A stretch of DNA of 57,587 bases from Deltaproteobacteria bacterium (GCA_016938035.1 JAFGVK010000146.1:1-57587), one strand, 5' to 3'; counted from the first letter of the stretch, positions 41,394-51,181 are shown. A program made the numbers and translations. The notes: generated by a model not told the origin, from the sequence alone.

Positions 41394-44300
41394 ATGCTCC
41401 CGTCCCTGCTCCTCGCGCTCGCCACCGCTCACGCGGCCCCTGTGCACCACGCGCTTCAGGTCACCCTCCACCCCGCGTCGCACACCCTTGAGGTGGTGGA
41501 CGAGGTCCTGCTGGGGGAGGAGCGCTGCTTCACCCTGCACGCCGGCCTCTCGCCCAGCGTCAGCGGGGAGGGCTGGAGCCTGGCCCCCGCCGAGGAGCAG
41601 GCTCCCGAGGGGCGCGTCCCGCTGGAGCGCTGGTGCCTGAGCGCTGAGCAGGGCGCCACCGCTGCTCCGGTCCTGTCCTACGGGGGCGCGCTCCACCACC
41701 CGCTGGAGCAGGCGGGCGAGGAGTACCAGCGGGGCTTCTCCGAGACCCCCGGCAGCGTGGAGGAGCAGGGGGTGCTGCTCTCCGGCTCCAGCCGCTGGGT
41801 GCCCTGGTTCGACGACGCGCTGATCACCTTCGACCTGGAGGTGCGCGGCCTGGAGGCCCCCTGGTCCGCCGTGAGCCAGGGGGGCCGCACCCTGGCGATG
41901 ACCGACGCGGGGCAGGTGGTGCGCTGGAGCAGCCCCACCCCCACCGAGGAGGTGTACCTCGTCGCGGGCCCTTGGCACGAGTACAGCGCTCGTGCCGGCA
42001 AAACAGAGGTGTTCGCCTTCCTCCGCACCGAGGACCCCGCCCTCGCCCAGCGCTACCTCGACGCCACCAGGCGCTACCTTGAGATGTACGAGGGCCTGCT
42101 CCCCCCCTACCCCTACCCCTCCTTCTCGCTGGTCGAGAACTACTGGGAGACCGGCTACGGGATGCCGGGCTTCACCCTCCTTGGCTCCGAGGTGATCCGC
42201 TTCCCCTGGATCCTCACCTCGTCCTACCCCCACGAGCTGCTCCACAACTGGTGGGGCAACTCGGTCTATGTGGATCTGGAGCAGGGCAACTGGTGCGAGG
42301 GGATGACGGTCTACCTGGCGGACCACCTCCTGCGCGAGCAGCGCGGCGAGGGCGCAACCTACCGCCGTGACACCCTCAAGCGGTACACCGACTTCGCCTC
42401 CGCGGCGTCCGACTTCCCCCTCTCCGCCTTCGGGGCCAGGTCCTCCGCGGTGAGCGAGGCGGTGGGCTACGGGAAGGGGGCGATGCTGGTCCACATGCTC
42501 CGCGAGGAGCTCGGCGACGAGGTGTTCCTCGCCTCGGTGAGGCGCTTCTACCTAGACAACGCGATGCGCCGCGCCACCTGGTCCGACCTCGCTGCGGCGA
42601 TCCAGGCCGAGAGCGGCTGGGACGCCTGGGCCTTCATGCAGCCCTGGCTTGAGCGCCCTGGCGCGCCGAAGCTCACCCTGGGCAAGGTCCGCTCCAGAGC
42701 GCTGGCGGGGGGGGAGTGGAGCCTGCACCTCGATCTGCGTCAGGGCGCGGAGCCCTTCCCGCTGACCGTGCCGGTGGCGGTGACGGTCGAGGGGCAGCAG
42801 GCCCCTGTGTGGGCCAGGATCCCGCTGCAGGGCGAGCGCGCCAGGGTGGACCTGCCCCTGCCCGGGCGCCCGCTGCGGGTGGACGTAGACCCAACCTACG
42901 ACGTGATGCGCCGCCTCGACCCCCTGGAGACCGCCCCCACCCTCTCCACACTCTCCGGCCACGACGACGCGATCTTCGTGCTCCCGTCCCGCGCCTCGGA
43001 GGAGGAGCAGGCCGCGTGGCGCGCGCTCGCAGAGGCCTGGGCCCGCCCCAGCGCGCCGACCGTGGCGCTGGACCGGGACCTGCGCGCGCTGCCCCCGGGC
43101 AGCGCCTGGATCCTCGGGCGCCAGAACCTCCTCGCGCCGGCGGCGCTGGCGACCCTGCCCCCCGAGGCGGTGGTGGACGGGGCGCCGCTGATCGACGGGG
43201 CCCCCGCAGATCCCACCGCGCGCTCGCTGGTGCTGGTGGGGCGCCACCCCGCAGCGCCGGCCCAGGCGGTGGCCTGGGTGAGCGCGGCCCAGGTGGAGGC
43301 GATCGCCGGCCTGGCCCGCAAGCTGCCCCACTACGGGCGCTACGCCTACCTGGGCTTCGCGGGTCCAGAGCCTCAGAACGACGCCAAGGGCGTGTTCGCC
43401 GCCCTGTCGTCACCGCTGGTGCGCGATCTCACGGGGGAGGGCGCGGCGCTGCACCTTGCCGAGGAGGTGCCGCTGATCGACCTGCCCCCCGCCTTCGACG
43501 GGAGCGCGATGGCCCGCACCGTCGCCGCGCTCTCCGCCCCGGAGATGGAGGGCCGCGGCCTGGGGAGCGAGGGGCTGGAGCGCGCCACCGCCCTGGTCGA
43601 GGCGCGCCTCTCCGCGCTAGGGCTGGAGCCCGCCGGAGATCAGGGCTACCGCCAGCGCTGGAGCTGGACCGGCGGGGATCCAGAGCGCGAGCTGCCCCTG
43701 ACCAACCTCGTCGCCCGCCTCCCTGGCGCGGACCCCACCCTGCCGCCGGTGGTGGTGATGGCCCACCTGGACCACCTGGGGCTGGGGTGGCCGGACGTGC
43801 GCCAGGGCAACGAGGGGCAGGTCCACCCAGGGGCGGACGACAACGCCTCCGGGGTCTCGGCCCTGCTCGCGGTGGCGGAGGCGATGGCCGAGGAGCCGCC
43901 TAGGCCCCGCGCCCTGATCTTCGCGGTCACCACCGGGGAGGAGGCCGGCCTGCTGGGCTCCAGGCACCTGCTGGAGGGCATGGCCGGCGGGCTCCCGATG
44001 AGCTGCGTCAACCTCGACTCGGTGGGCCGCCTCGGCGCGGGCAAGCTGATGGTGCTGGGGGCCGCCTCCGCGCGCGAGCTGCCCCACGTCTTCATGGGGG
44101 TGGGCTTCACCACCGGCGCGCCGATCGCCATGGTGAGCGAGCCGCTCGACAGCTCGGACCAGATCGCCTGCATCGAGCGGGGCGTGCCCGGCGTCCAGCT
44201 CTTCACCGGGCCCCACCCCGAGTACCACACCCCGGCCGACACCTCCGATCGCATCGACGCCGACGGGCTGGCGGTGGTGGCGGAGTCCACTCACATCGCC

Positions 44301-44645
44301 CTCGACTACCTCGCCGGGCGGGTGGAGCCGCTCACCAGCGCCGGCGCCCCCCAGGCCCACCCCGGCCCCCCAGGCGCCACCCGCAAGGTAGGCCTGGGCA
44401 CTATGCCCGACTTCACCTACCAGGGCCCAGGGGTCCGGGTGCAGCAGGTGATGGAGGGGTCCGGCGCGCATGCCGCAGGGCTCCAGGCCGGGGACGTGCT
44501 CCTCGCCCTGGGCGGGGCGGAGGTGGGGGGCCTCCGCCAGCTGTCGACGCTGCTCGCAGAGCACGTCGCCGGAGATCAGATCACCGTCACCATCCAGCGG
44601 GGTGAGGAGCGCATCGAGCTCCCCGTCACCCTCCAGGAGCGCTAG
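41394..44645 (+). CDS. Secreted M1-M28-PDZ multidomain metallopeptidase
   Basis: A 1083-residue exported protein. Seen: Sec signal (LPSLLLALATAHAA); an M1 aminopeptidase-like domain (about 20-480) with H-E-L-L-H-N-W-W-G at 280 and a Glu in NWCEGMTVYLAD as third zinc ligand; a linker region (about 490-700); an M28 aminopeptidase domain (about 705-985) with complete co-catalytic zinc ligands AHLDH (His791), GADDNASG, TTGEEAG, NLDSVG and HPEYHTPAD; and a C-terminal PDZ domain from about 1003 (GVRVQQVMEGSGAHAAGLQAGD). Both peptidase sites look intact. It probably degrades peptides outside the cell or in the periplasm. ATG 41394 follows GGAG at five bases; GTG 41388 is possible. Its TAG overlaps the next GTG start. 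Confidence 0.9.
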   Translation: MLPSLLLALATAHAAPVHHALQVTLHPASHTLEVVDEVLLGEERCFTLHAGLSPSVSGEGWSLAPAEEQAPEGRVPLERWCLSAEQGATAAPVLSYGGALHHPLEQAGEEYQRGFSETPGSVEEQGVLLSGSSRWVPWFDDALITFDLEVRGLEAPWSAVSQGGRTLAMTDAGQVVRWSSPTPTEEVYLVAGPWHEYSARAGKTEVFAFLRTEDPALAQRYLDATRRYLEMYEGLLPPYPYPSFSLVENYWETGYGMPGFTLLGSEVIRFPWILTSSYPHELLHNWWGNSVYVDLEQGNWCEGMTVYLADHLLREQRGEGATYRRDTLKRYTDFASAASDFPLSAFGARSSAVSEAVGYGKGAMLVHMLREELGDEVFLASVRRFYLDNAMRRATWSDLAAAIQAESGWDAWAFMQPWLERPGAPKLTLGKVRSRALAGGEWSLHLDLRQGAEPFPLTVPVAVTVEGQQAPVWARIPLQGERARVDLPLPGRPLRVDVDPTYDVMRRLDPLETAPTLSTLSGHDDAIFVLPSRASEEEQAAWRALAEAWARPSAPTVALDRDLRALPPGSAWILGRQNLLAPAALATLPPEAVVDGAPLIDGAPADPTARSLVLVGRHPAAPAQAVAWVSAAQVEAIAGLARKLPHYGRYAYLGFAGPEPQNDAKGVFAALSSPLVRDLTGEGAALHLAEEVPLIDLPPAFDGSAMARTVAALSAPEMEGRGLGSEGLERATALVEARLSALGLEPAGDQGYRQRWSWTGGDPERELPLTNLVARLPGADPTLPPVVVMAHLDHLGLGWPDVRQGNEGQVHPGADDNASGVSALLAVAEAMAEEPPRPRALIFAVTTGEEAGLLGSRHLLEGMAGGLPMSCVNLDSVGRLGAGKLMVLGAASARELPHVFMGVGFTTGAPIAMVSEPLDSSDQIACIERGVPGVQLFTGPHPEYHTPADTSDRIDADGLAVVAESTHIALDYLAGRVEPLTSAGAPQAHPGPPGATRKVGLGTMPDFTYQGPGVRVQQVMEGSGAHAAGLQAGDVLLALGGAEVGGLRQLSTLLAEHVAGDQITVTIQRGEERIELPVTLQER

Positions 44646-45505
44646 TGAGCACCAACCATCGCCGCTGGGTGGGCGCCCTCCTCTGGGCGCTCGCGGTAGT
44701 CCTCACCCTCAGCCTCGCCGTCTACCAGCGCCGCAGCGGGCCCACCTACCCCCTGCGGGGAGAGCTCACCGCCCAGGCGACCACCGCGCCCTACAAGCTG
44801 CTGCGGAGCGCCACCACCGGCGCCCCCGCCGAGATCACCCTGCCCGCCCTCGACGGGGTGGAGGGCAGCCTCCTGTGGCGCCGCTATCCCAGCCGCGAGG
44901 CCTTCGAGGAGGTGCCGCTGCGCCACCAGGGAGAGGCGCTGGTGGGCGACCTCCCCTCTCAGCCGCCCGCGGGCAAGGCGGAGTACTACCTCACCCTCAG
45001 CGGGGCCGGTGACGCGAGGATCCCCACCGATGGCGCGGTGGTGCTGCGCTACAAGGGCGACGTGCCGGCGGGGGTGCTGGTGCCCCACATCCTCTTCATG
45101 TTCACCGCGATGCTGTTCGGGGTGCGCACCCTGCTGGAGGCCCTGAGGCGTGGCCCAGGCCAGCGCTGGATGACCTGGACCACCTTCGGCACCCTCGCCG
45201 CGGGGGGCATGGTGCTCGGCCCGCTGGTGCAGCGCTACGCCTTCGGCGCCCTCTGGACCGGGGTGCCCTTTGGGTGGGACCTCACCGACAACAAGACCCT
45301 GATCATCTTCCTGGGGTGGCTGGGCGCGGTGGCGATGCTGGGGCGGAGCGGCCCCCTCAGCAAGGCGGCCCGCAACATGGGGGTGGTGGCCGCGGTGCTG
45401 ATGCTGATGATGTACCTGATCCCCCACAGCATGTACGGCAGCCAGCTGGACTACGACAAGGTAGACCAGGGGGTGCAGCCAGAGGACGCGATCCACCAGG
45501 GCTGA
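44645..45505 (+). CDS. Membrane protein of unknown function
   Basis: A 286-residue protein. Seen: an N-terminal helix (VGALLWALAVVLTLSLAVY), an extracytoplasmic beta-rich domain of about 120 residues (YPLRGELTAQATTAPYKL; AEYYLTLSG), then about four helices (PHILFMFTAMLFGVRTLL; TFGTLAAGGMVLGPLV; IIFLGWLGAVAML; VVAAVLMLMMYLI). A conserved-looking TDNKT motif and H-S-M-Y-G lie in the loops. No named family is recognised. The GTG start overlaps the peptidase stop, so the two are translated together. Confidence 0.72.
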   Translation: MSTNHRRWVGALLWALAVVLTLSLAVYQRRSGPTYPLRGELTAQATTAPYKLLRSATTGAPAEITLPALDGVEGSLLWRRYPSREAFEEVPLRHQGEALVGDLPSQPPAGKAEYYLTLSGAGDARIPTDGAVVLRYKGDVPAGVLVPHILFMFTAMLFGVRTLLEALRRGPGQRWMTWTTFGTLAAGGMVLGPLVQRYAFGALWTGVPFGWDLTDNKTLIIFLGWLGAVAMLGRSGPLSKAARNMGVVAAVLMLMMYLIPHSMYGSQLDYDKVDQGVQPEDAIHQG

Positions 45506-45509
45506 CGAG

Positions 45510-46352
45510 GTGCTCGTGAAGCTGCTCCCCGCCCCTACGGTCCACACCGCCCCCTTCCCCTTCCTCACCTGCGAGGAGGCCCTGCCGGAGCCAGCCCTCG
45601 CCCACCTGCGGGGGCTGTTCGAGGCCGAGCTGGACTGGCAGGTGCGGGACGGCGACGCCTACCAGGTCACCCTCGCCGACGCGAGCCACCTGCTGGACCC
45701 GGCGCTGGCCCGGGCGGTGGTGGCGCGGGTGTCGGCCCTGCTGGGCCTGCCGCTCACCGACAGGGTCGCGCTGACCGTCCAGCGGATGGTCCCCGGCCAG
45801 CGGGTCTTCGTCCACACCGACCAGCCCTGGCTCGGCTTCGAGGCCGCCAGGCTGCTGATCTACCTCACCCCCGGCTGGGAGCCCGCCCACGGGGGCGAAT
45901 TGCAGGTGCACACCGGGCTGGATGGCCCCCCCGTCGCCTCGCACGCCCCCCGCTTCAACAGCGCGGTGGCCTTCGCGATGAGCCGCAGCTCTTTCCACTC
46001 TGTGGCCGAGGCGCGCGCCCCCAGGGCGGTCGCGATCTTCAACCTGTGGCACCCCCAGAACAGCCCCAGGGTGGAGCGGGCGATCCGCGAGGCCTTGGCC
46101 CCGCTCGACCTGCGCCAGCTCCCACAGGCCCTCGATCCGGTGGCGGCCGAGGCGGAGTCCAGGCTGCCGGAGGAGCGCACCCTGCGCGCCGCCAGCGCCG
46201 CCTGGCTGCTCCACCGCTGGGGTGCCGACGAGGGCCGGGTGATCGCCAGCTACCTGCGCGATCTCGCCGACCAGCCCGCGGCCTCCCCCGCAGAGCGCCT
46301 GGCGCGCTGGGCGGTGAGGGTGGAGCAGGAGGGCTTCGACGGGGCCTGCTGA
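45510..46352 (+). CDS. 2-oxoglutarate/Fe(II)-dependent oxygenase-like protein
   Basis: A 280-residue protein with a double-stranded beta-helix dioxygenase core. Seen: H-T-D at 102-104 (iron ligands His and Asp), L-L-I-Y-L-T-P-G-W and H-G-G-E-L-Q-V strands, the distal His163 in SFHSVAEA and a following Arg in APRAVAIFNLWH (2-oxoglutarate contact). The C-terminal 80 residues are helical. Substrate unknown; family members hydroxylate proteins or small molecules. It starts with GTG five bases after the preceding gene, so it belongs to the same unit, and it converges on the beta-propeller gene. Confidence 0.82.
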   Translation: MLVKLLPAPTVHTAPFPFLTCEEALPEPALAHLRGLFEAELDWQVRDGDAYQVTLADASHLLDPALARAVVARVSALLGLPLTDRVALTVQRMVPGQRVFVHTDQPWLGFEAARLLIYLTPGWEPAHGGELQVHTGLDGPPVASHAPRFNSAVAFAMSRSSFHSVAEARAPRAVAIFNLWHPQNSPRVERAIREALAPLDLRQLPQALDPVAAEAESRLPEERTLRAASAAWLLHRWGADEGRVIASYLRDLADQPAASPAERLARWAVRVEQEGFDGAC

Positions 46353-46360
46353 GGCGCGAT

Positions 46361-48223
46361 CTACCAGCGCTCGTCGTAGTAGTACTCCTCGCAGGGGTCC
46401 ACCCCCGAGAAGGGCACCGCCGCCACCAGCGCGCTGGGATCCTCCACCAGGGCGGCGGACAGCCCCCCGCTAGAGACCGCCCACACCACGTCGTCCATCA
46501 CCACCGACCGGCGGATGGCGCCGCACCACTCCTGCCCCTCCTCCAGGAAGCTCGCGGGCTGCGAGAGCCGGCCGTAGCTGGAGAGCTGATCGGTGGTCGC
46601 GTGCACCACCTCCAGCGCCACCTCCCCGCCCCAGGTGTACGACGGGAGCGAGAGGCTCTCGGTGGGGGCGAAGTAGTTGAAGGCGTGGTGATCCCACTGC
46701 GCCTCGGAGCCGCCCGCGTCGAGGGCGAGGCGGTGCGAGAGCTGCGGGTCGGACAGATCGCTCACGTCGAAGATCGAGACCTGGAGGGAGCCGGACTCCA
46801 TCCCCACCGCGATCAGGTGCTCCTCATCCATGGGGTGCAGGTAGTCCGACCAGCCGGGGATGTGCAGCTCGCCCTCCACCGAGATGTCCGATGGATCGGA
46901 GAGGTCGAAGGTAAAGAGGGGGTCCCCGAAGAAGGCCTCCCAGGTGACGACGTAGCCGATGTCACCGATGAAGCGCGCCGACATCACCTGCTCGCCGGGG
47001 GCCAGATCCTCGATCCGATCCAGCTCCGAGAACACCCCCCCCTGCTCGGAGAGGGTGTAGACCCCGTTCGAGCTCTGCCAGTCATCATCCGTCTCGGTGG
47101 TCGCCACCCGCAGCACCTCCCCCTGCTCGGAGAGAGAGAAGGCGTCGTGGAGAGTGCCCGGCACCTCCGCGGTGGCCACGTAGGTGGGGTCGCCGCCGCC
47201 CAGGTCGAACTTGTGGATGATCGAGGAGCGCTCACCGCCGACACCCCAGGGGCCCTCCTCCCACTCGGAGTAGGCCACGTACATCGCGTTGGGGCTGGAG
47301 TAGACCACCTCGGCGTGGCCCACCACCGCCTGTCCCCGGAAGGCCGAGAGGGTGTCGGAGAGGTCGAGCGCGAGCACCGTGGTGATGTAGGTGCCGCCCT
47401 CTGCCTCGGAGGCGTAGGTGTCCTCGCAGCCGCAGGCGGGGCCGGTCTCAGCGGTCCACTCCTGGCCGGTCCGCCGGTTGTCGAGGGTGCGCGAGCGCCA
47501 GTCCTCGTCCCCCGCCGCCGCCACCGCGTCGCGGGCCTCTGCGCGGCTGTTGGCATAGGAGCCCACCTCCACGTCGCGGTAGGTCACCACGTAGAGCTGA
47601 TCCCCGATCCGCCGCGAGGTCTCCAGGGTGCCGGTGGCGTAGGTCTCGCGCACCACCTCTGGCGCGGCGGGGTCAGCCACGTCGATGACCGTGATCACCG
47701 TGTCCTGCCCAGGCTGCCAGTCCGCGGCCACGCCGGAGCGGGGGCTGGGGGCCTGCCAGTAGAGCTTCGACAGCGCGATCACCTGGCCGTCGAGCAGGTA
47801 CAGGCCGTGCACCTGCCCGTCGATCCGCACCGCGGCGAGCTGCGCGGCCTCCTCCACCGGGAAGACCCGCGAGATCACGAGCTGGCCTCCAGCGACCGAG
47901 AACAGGTGGGTGCCGTCGGTCTTCACCAGGTCCGCCTCGTCCACCCCCGCCTCTTGGAGGTTGGTGGTGGAGTAGCTGTCCGCTGCCTGGGGGGCGCCCG
48001 CGTCCGAGTCATTCGAGAAACCCATCTCGTCCCTGCCGCCGCCGAGGCCACCCAGCCCGAGATCGAAGGCCTCGCGCCAGTCGAAGCGGACCTCGCGGTA
48101 GGCCATCTCCTGCATGTAGCCGCTCATCTCGTCGCAGCTCCCGAAGGGGCGCAGCGCCACGTCACCTCGGGGGCTGGAGCAGGCAGAGAGGGCCAACAGG
48201 GAAAGGAAGATCGACGCGCGCAT
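46361..48223 (-). CDS. Secreted lipoprotein with beta-propeller domain
   Basis: A 620-residue protein. Seen: lipoprotein signal (SIFLSLLALSACSS, lipobox L-S-A-C), then a family-diagnostic segment GVDEADLVKTDGTHLFSV, followed by repeated blade-like strands (VITVIDVADPAAPEVV; LYVVTYRDVEVG; YVVTWEAFFGDPLFTFDLSDP) over about 550 residues. This matches the secreted C-terminal beta-propeller family (Beta_propel). Function is unknown; it probably binds a partner at the cell surface. ATG 48223 gives the signal peptide and has GGAG upstream. Confidence 0.87.
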   Translation of the reverse strand: MRASIFLSLLALSACSSPRGDVALRPFGSCDEMSGYMQEMAYREVRFDWREAFDLGLGGLGGGRDEMGFSNDSDAGAPQAADSYSTTNLQEAGVDEADLVKTDGTHLFSVAGGQLVISRVFPVEEAAQLAAVRIDGQVHGLYLLDGQVIALSKLYWQAPSPRSGVAADWQPGQDTVITVIDVADPAAPEVVRETYATGTLETSRRIGDQLYVVTYRDVEVGSYANSRAEARDAVAAAGDEDWRSRTLDNRRTGQEWTAETGPACGCEDTYASEAEGGTYITTVLALDLSDTLSAFRGQAVVGHAEVVYSSPNAMYVAYSEWEEGPWGVGGERSSIIHKFDLGGGDPTYVATAEVPGTLHDAFSLSEQGEVLRVATTETDDDWQSSNGVYTLSEQGGVFSELDRIEDLAPGEQVMSARFIGDIGYVVTWEAFFGDPLFTFDLSDPSDISVEGELHIPGWSDYLHPMDEEHLIAVGMESGSLQVSIFDVSDLSDPQLSHRLALDAGGSEAQWDHHAFNYFAPTESLSLPSYTWGGEVALEVVHATTDQLSSYGRLSQPASFLEEGQEWCGAIRRSVVMDDVVWAVSSGGLSAALVEDPSALVAAVPFSGVDPCEEYYYDERW

Positions 48224-48472
48224 AGGTGACTCCGGGAGATATCCAAGTTGTAGCAACAAGTATGCCGCAACGTCATGGTGACGATTCGCTCGTTATTATA
48301 GGCCAAAGGGACGCGCTAGGCACGGACAAATCGCGACATCCGCGCCGCGATCCCCTCCTGGCGGCAGGCTTCCCCTAGGGCACCCTCCGGCCCACCTGCG
48401 GGCGGCTGGCGAAATCGCTTGGAATATGCGGCGGCAGGTGGCACCTTGTGGGGTGTCAACTGAGGAGGAGAC

Positions 48473-49195
48473 ATGAGACCTGCCATACTGACCGCCGCGC
48501 TGGGCCTGTTCCTTGCGGGCTGCGAGGACGTGGACTCGAGCGACGTGCTGACCAGCGGCATGTGGGCCAACATCAGCGTCCAAGCCACCGGAGACGGCAG
48601 CAGCGACGCCATCACCATCCTGAAGGTGGGCGGCGCCACCTCAAACACCTACGTCGAGATGACCGGTGACGACGCGCTCAGCGCGACCCTGGGCGAGGAG
48701 TCCCTCCCCCAGGCCAAGGAGTCCCTGGGCGACTTCCACCAGTACCGCGCCAGCTTCTCCACCGCCGAGCCTGGCGTCCCCTACACCGTCAGCTTCACCC
48801 GCACCGTCGACGAGGGCGCTCCAGAGACGGTGGTGACCCTGCCGGAGCCCTTCGAGATCGACGACCCCGCCGCAGCTGAGGTGCCGGTGGAGAGCTTCTC
48901 GCGCGCCGCGCCCATCACCCTCACCTGGGGCAGCTCGGGCACCACCGACGCGATGGAGCTGTGGGTGACCGGGGACTGCATCAAGCCCTTCTACACAGAG
49001 ATCGCCGGCGATCCGGGCACCTACACCCTCGAGGCCGACACCATCGAGCCCCTCGACGACGACCTCGAGGCGAGCTGCACCGCGGTCTACCTGATCAACA
49101 GGTGGAACAACGGCACCCTCGACCTGGGCTACGGAGAGGGCGGCATGGCCCGAGGACTCCAGACCCGCAACCTCGAGATGCTGACCACGCCATAG
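48473..49195 (+). CDS. Hypothetical lipoprotein
   Basis: A 240-residue protein with lipoprotein signal (ILTAALGLFLAGCED, lipobox L-A-G-C). The mature part is acidic, beta-rich and contains a repeat-like pattern of strands (PYTVSFTRTVDEG; APITLTWGSSG), suggesting an Ig-like or beta-sandwich fold. Two Cys (DCIKPF; ASCTAVY) could form a disulfide. No known family. AGGAGGAGAC precedes the ATG. Confidence 0.7.
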   Translation: MRPAILTAALGLFLAGCEDVDSSDVLTSGMWANISVQATGDGSSDAITILKVGGATSNTYVEMTGDDALSATLGEESLPQAKESLGDFHQYRASFSTAEPGVPYTVSFTRTVDEGAPETVVTLPEPFEIDDPAAAEVPVESFSRAAPITLTWGSSGTTDAMELWVTGDCIKPFYTEIAGDPGTYTLEADTIEPLDDDLEASCTAVYLINRWNNGTLDLGYGEGGMARGLQTRNLEMLTTP

Positions 49196-49258
49196 CGCCG
49201 GGTGGGCGGGGATCCAAGGATCCGTTAGGGTTCCCGCTCCACCACGGAGTCCCTCCCC

Positions 49259-51136
49259 ATGCTCACCACCGCCGCCCTGTGGGTGCTCCTCTCTGCGCTC
49301 CACGGCGCCCTCGCCCAAGACGACACCGCCTCCCCCGAGGAGAGCTCCGAGGCGACCGCCGCCTCCCAGGCGCAGGACGTGGGCTTCGCGGACGCCCCCG
49401 CGACCGCCCCGCCGCCGGGCAGCCTGTGGGAGTGGATCGCGAGGATGGAGGGCGAGATCCCTGACGAGGCCACCGCCGCGGCGATCCAGGAGCTGTCCGA
49501 AGAGGCCGCCGCCGAGGCGGCGCTGCTCGACGATCTGCCCGACGGCGCCCTCCCAGAGGGCTTCTTCCAGGACCCCACCAAGGCGATCTCCAACGACCCG
49601 CTGTTCCTCGATCAGGTCGACCCGTCCGAGTTCGACATCCCCATTGTGGTGAACGACTCAGTTCGAAAATGGGTGGCCTACTTCGTTGGCGACGGGCGCA
49701 AGTACTACGCCCGCTGGCTCGCCCGCTCCACCAAGTACCGCCCGCTGATGTACGAGGCGCTGGAGGCGCGCGGCATGCCGCGGGACCTGGTCTACCTGTC
49801 GATGATCGAGTCGGGGTACAACCCCAGCGCCTACTCCTCCGCCGCCGCCGCGGGGCTGTGGCAGTTCATCCCCTCCACCGCCAGGCTCTACAAGCTGCGG
49901 GTGGACTGGTGGATCGACGAGCGCCGCGACCCGATCCTCGCCACCAAGGCCGGCCTGGACTTCCTCGACGAGCTGCACAAGATGTTTCACGGGGACTGGG
50001 AGCTCGCCTGGGCCTCGTACAACACCGGCCCTGGCCGAGTGCGGAGGGCCAGGATCAGCACCGGGCTCAACACCTACTGGGAGATCGCCGCGGCCAACAA
50101 GCTCCACCCAGAGACCGCCAACTACGTCCCCAAGATCATGGCCGCGGCCATCATCGGCAAGCACCCGGAGCGCTACGGCTTCACCGACATCGCCTACCAG
50201 GAGCCCTACAGAGTGGACACTGTGCGGGTCGACGGCTCGGTGGACCTGGACGTGCTCGCCAAGTGCGCGGGCATCTCCCGCGCCGACCTGGAGGCGCTGA
50301 ACCCCGCCCTGCGGCGCTGGGCCAGCCCCCCCGACGGGGTGGACCTGCGCCTGCCCCCCGGCACGAAGGACGTCTTCGTCGCCAAGCTGGCCGAGGTGCC
50401 CCAGTCCAAGCGGGTCGCCTTCGTGCGCCACAGGGTGCAGAAGGGCGAGACCCTGTCGGTGATCGCTAAGCGCTACGGGGTCGAGGTCTCACAGATCACC
50501 AAGGTCAACCGGCTCCAGAACGCCAACCGCATCTACGTGGGCATGACCCTGGTCATCCCCACCGCAGGCGGCGGCGGAGACAGCACCGGCGAGGACGAGC
50601 CAGAGATCCGCACCTCGAGCAACCCCGCCCCCCGCGCCAGCGGCAGGTCCACCCCCGCCACCCACAGGGTGAGCCAGGGCGACACCCTCTCCGGCATCGC
50701 CGCCCGCTACAGCGTGAGCCAGAGCGATCTGCGCGCCTGGAACGGCCTCAAAGGGTCCACCATCTACGTGGGGCAGGAGCTGAAGCTCAAGGGCACCGCG
50801 AGCGGGGGAGGCGGCGGAGGAGGAGGAGGAGGCAGCACCATCACCTACACCATCCAGCGGGGCGACTCCCTCTCGGGCATCGCCTCCAAACACGGGGTGA
50901 GCACCGCGGACCTGCAGCGCTGGAACAACATCTCCAACGCCTCACACATCCAGGTGGGGCAGAAGCTGACCGTCCACACCCAGAATTCGGGGTGGACCAC
51001 CCACACCGTCAAGTCCGGGGAGTACCTTGGCTCCATCGCCACCCGCTACGGGGTGACCGTGGCCCAGCTCAAGGAATGGAACGGCCTGCGCTCCGACACC
51101 ATCCAGGCGGGCCAGACCCTGCGCATTCGCCGTTGA
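49259..51136 (+). CDS. mltD: MltD-like membrane-bound lytic murein transglycosylase with four LysM domains
   Basis: A 625-residue exported peptidoglycan-cleaving enzyme. Seen: signal-like N-terminus (ALWVLLSALHGALAQ), a low-complexity acidic linker, a transglycosylase SLT domain at about 155-300 with catalytic Glu184 in SMIESGYNP, AAAAGLWQFIPSTA and the ASYNTGPGRV motif, then four LysM domains: at about 385-430 (VQKGETLSVIAKRY), 465-510 (VSQGDTLSGIAARY), 535-580 (IQRGDSLSGIASKH) and 580-625 (VKSGEYLGSIATRY). A ten-Gly linker lies between LysM 2 and 3. E. coli MltD has two LysM domains, so this copy has more wall-binding modules. Confidence 0.93.
   Translation: MLTTAALWVLLSALHGALAQDDTASPEESSEATAASQAQDVGFADAPATAPPPGSLWEWIARMEGEIPDEATAAAIQELSEEAAAEAALLDDLPDGALPEGFFQDPTKAISNDPLFLDQVDPSEFDIPIVVNDSVRKWVAYFVGDGRKYYARWLARSTKYRPLMYEALEARGMPRDLVYLSMIESGYNPSAYSSAAAAGLWQFIPSTARLYKLRVDWWIDERRDPILATKAGLDFLDELHKMFHGDWELAWASYNTGPGRVRRARISTGLNTYWEIAAANKLHPETANYVPKIMAAAIIGKHPERYGFTDIAYQEPYRVDTVRVDGSVDLDVLAKCAGISRADLEALNPALRRWASPPDGVDLRLPPGTKDVFVAKLAEVPQSKRVAFVRHRVQKGETLSVIAKRYGVEVSQITKVNRLQNANRIYVGMTLVIPTAGGGGDSTGEDEPEIRTSSNPAPRASGRSTPATHRVSQGDTLSGIAARYSVSQSDLRAWNGLKGSTIYVGQELKLKGTASGGGGGGGGGGSTITYTIQRGDSLSGIASKHGVSTADLQRWNNISNASHIQVGQKLTVHTQNSGWTTHTVKSGEYLGSIATRYGVTVAQLKEWNGLRSDTIQAGQTLRIRR
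50806..50834 (+). repeat. Poly-glycine codon run in the mltD-like gene
   Basis: A GGA/GGC run encoding ten consecutive Gly between LysM domains 2 and 3; flexible linker and prone to length change. Confidence 0.85.
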
Positions 51137-51161
51137 GCCAGGGGGGGCGACGGCGTACAAT
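51133..51161 (+). promoter_or_regulatory. Candidate promoter for the moeA-like gene
   Basis: TTGAGC, 17-base spacer, TACAAT. The -35 box contains the TGA stop of the mltD-like gene. About 20 bases before the GTG start. Confidence 0.5.
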
Positions 51162-51181
51162 GCACTCCACCCGGAGCCCCC

